From assembly GCA_041584475.1 (NCBI GenBank), contig JBFHDX010000162.1, positions 1 to 6,488 of the forward strand: 6,488 nucleotides of DNA, read 5' to 3'. This DNA is from JBFHDX01 sp041584475. GTDB lineage: Bacteria; Pseudomonadota; Alphaproteobacteria; UBA8366; JADFVY01. Each line of letters starts with the position of its first letter. Within the stretch, counting starts at the first letter, position 1. Below are positions 5,448 through 6,488 of this stretch, one piece after another. The notes below the pieces were generated by a model that worked only from the letters and a program-made list of their open reading frames with translations, was not told the DNA's origin and made no database searches. A program made the position numbers and the translations under genes.

Positions 5448-6287
5448 ATGGCTCGATCCGCCTTCGCACGTTCCGTCGCCCGCCGGATTGCAGGGGCCGT
5501 TTTCGGCGGCTTCGCAGCGGCTGGCCTGTTGTCGTTCCAGGGGCCGGCGGCGGCCGCCCCGCAGAGCCTCGGACTGGTGGCCACCGTGCAGCCCGTGCCG
5601 ATGATCTGCGACGATGACGGCTGCGTTGCTCAGTTGAGCAGTTTCTGCCTGCAGCGGGAACGCCGGTCGCCCGACTTTCACACACCCTACCGGGTCGCCG
5701 GCGGCACGGGGCTGTGGCTTCACCTGACCGAGGCCGACGGCGGCTGGCGGCGGGTGCCCGCGGAAGGCGTGGCGCAGCTGGTTTCGGTGCGCGGCAATAC
5801 CGGGATCGAAGTTAACCTCTCGCGCGCCGACCTGGCGGCGCTGGGCGCCGTCGAGATCTCGGTCGAGGTCGGCGATCTGGTCACGCTGGTCGCCGAACCG
5901 GTTGCCAACGATCCGGACCCGCTGACGGCCGAGGAGCGGGCGTTCGCCGCGGGGCCCGCCCGGCGCCTGGCGGCCAGCATCTTCGACGCCCCGGAGGAGC
6001 TCGGCGACGCCATCAATATCCTCGACCGGGCGATCAACTCGATGACCCGTCTGGCCCGCCTCAGCGAGCGCGACCATCGCGACCTCTGGGACCGTGTCGC
6101 GGGGGTCCCCTTGGAGACCGCGGCGACCGGCCGCACGCGCGCCGCGGCCGAGGTTTACTCCGCCTGCCTCGACGACCTGCGGCGCCGCATGGTGTTCGGC
6201 CTGCGAAACTGCCTCGAGGGGCGGCGCGACGAGCTGCTGATCCGCAGCAACAAGCAGCTGTGGGACGCACTGGAAGCGGGCAGCTAG
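5448..6287 (+). CDS. Exported five-cysteine protein, paralogue of the divergent neighbour; unknown
   Basis: A 279-residue protein with a long Arg-rich N-terminus and hydrophobic stretch (about 13-30). Cleavage is expected near residue 36, before APQ, the same junction as in its divergent paralogue. The shared features are LGLVAT (41-46), PM-x-C54-x4-C59, SSFC67LQ, DPDPL at 155-159, and the C-terminal C240 with C255 in LRNCLEGR followed by a Trp near the end (W272). The cysteine spacings 5, 8 and 15 residues are identical in the two proteins. Between DPDPL and C240 it is longer than the paralogue, with a helical segment (about 165-220). No enzyme motif, lipobox or membrane anchor is seen, so it is expected in the periplasm or outside. 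The leader carries hairpins and a strong ribosome binding site, suggesting good expression. Function and family are unknown to me. Confidence 0.88.
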   Translation: MARSAFARSVARRIAGAVFGGFAAAGLLSFQGPAAAAPQSLGLVATVQPVPMICDDDGCVAQLSSFCLQRERRSPDFHTPYRVAGGTGLWLHLTEADGGWRRVPAEGVAQLVSVRGNTGIEVNLSRADLAALGAVEISVEVGDLVTLVAEPVANDPDPLTAEERAFAAGPARRLAASIFDAPEELGDAINILDRAINSMTRLARLSERDHRDLWDRVAGVPLETAATGRTRAAAEVYSACLDDLRRRMVFGLRNCLEGRRDELLIRSNKQLWDALEAGS

Positions 6288-6324
6288 AGCGGCAATCGGC
6301 ATGTCGGGATCGCGGAGGGCGCGC

Positions 6325-6343
6325 GCCGGCGGGTCACGCCGGC
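6325..6343. terminator. Hairpin between convergent genes, candidate bidirectional terminator
   Basis: GCCGGCG (6325-6331) and CGCCGGC (6337-6343) form a perfect seven-pair stem with a five-base loop. It directly abuts the stop codon of the minus-strand gene and lies 38 bases after the stop of the plus-strand gene. No T-run follows on either strand, so it is only a candidate. Confidence 0.4.
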
Positions 6344-6488
6344 CTACGGTCCGGCGGCGAGGCCGGGCCAGTGCAAAAGCGTCGCGAACACCGCCACGCC
6401 GGCGATGACGCCGAGCGGCAGGTTGCGGCGCATCCCGAAGAAGACTGCGATGGCGACGCCGACTCCGGCGACACGGATGGCGAGCGGC
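6344..6488 (-). CDS. C-terminal end of a membrane protein, probably AzlD-like (branched-chain amino acid export subunit)
   Basis: The minus strand encodes 47 residues and a TAG stop (6344-6346); the start lies beyond the window. Two hydrophobic helices are visible, separated by a basic turn: VAGVGVAIAVFFGM, then RRNLPLG, then VIAGVAVFATLLHW, followed by a short tail PGLAAGP. The order of helix, Arg/Asn-Leu-Pro-Leu turn and final helix resembles the C-terminus of AzlD, the small subunit that pairs with AzlC in exporting branched-chain amino acids. The match rests on pattern only, and other small membrane proteins could look alike. If correct, an azlC-like gene would be expected just outside the window, upstream on the minus strand. 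Confidence 0.5.
   Translation of the reverse strand, partial: PLAIRVAGVGVAIAVFFGMRRNLPLGVIAGVAVFATLLHWPGLAAGP

Noticed and set aside
4998..6302. A 434-codon open frame on the minus strand spanning both exported paralogues
   Set aside because: It runs antisense through one gene, through the divergent promoter region and then out of frame through the other; the paralogy of the two annotated genes shows which frames are real.

Overview
The window reads as a chromosomal stretch of a high-GC alphaproteobacterium, possibly in the Rhodospirillales. The reasons are the strong G/C bias at third codon positions, a GroEL of proteobacterial type, an exact match to the alphaproteobacterial CtrA box TTAA-N7-TTAAC, and an FNR/FixK-type box. 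The order is an inference. No phage genes, transposases, CRISPR array, rRNA or tRNA were seen.

Layout. Positions 1-820 (minus strand) hold the first 273 codons of a GroEL chaperonin with no groES in front of it. The gap 821-1167 carries an FNR-type box whose spacing fits a groEL promoter, and a separate candidate promoter for a single-domain hemerythrin (1168-1545, plus). A gene-free stretch (1546-1880) follows, with a CtrA box and three consecutive hairpins. It leads into a soluble HEAT-repeat protein (1881-2957, plus). Next are two co-directional genes 27 bases apart. The first (3166-4044) encodes a tail-anchored protein with an N-terminal helical domain, a Pro-rich linker, three exactly spaced 27-residue repeats and a C-terminal membrane helix. 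The second (4072-4386, TTG start) encodes a small protein built on the same N-terminal domain. A pair of divergently transcribed, paralogous exported proteins comes next (4453-5220 minus; 5448-6287 plus). They share a signal peptide, five equivalently spaced cysteines and a DPDPL motif, and their common promoter region holds an 18-bp perfect palindrome and leader hairpins. The right edge (6344-6488, minus) is the C-terminal end of a membrane protein resembling AzlD.

How the genes might work together. GroEL and hemerythrin share an upstream region with a low-oxygen regulator site, which suggests a microaerobic or stress theme on the left. The HEAT gene may be under cell-cycle or motility control through CtrA. 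The parts that look least described are the tail-anchored/small-protein pair and the five-cysteine exported pair. No function can be assigned to any of these four from sequence alone.
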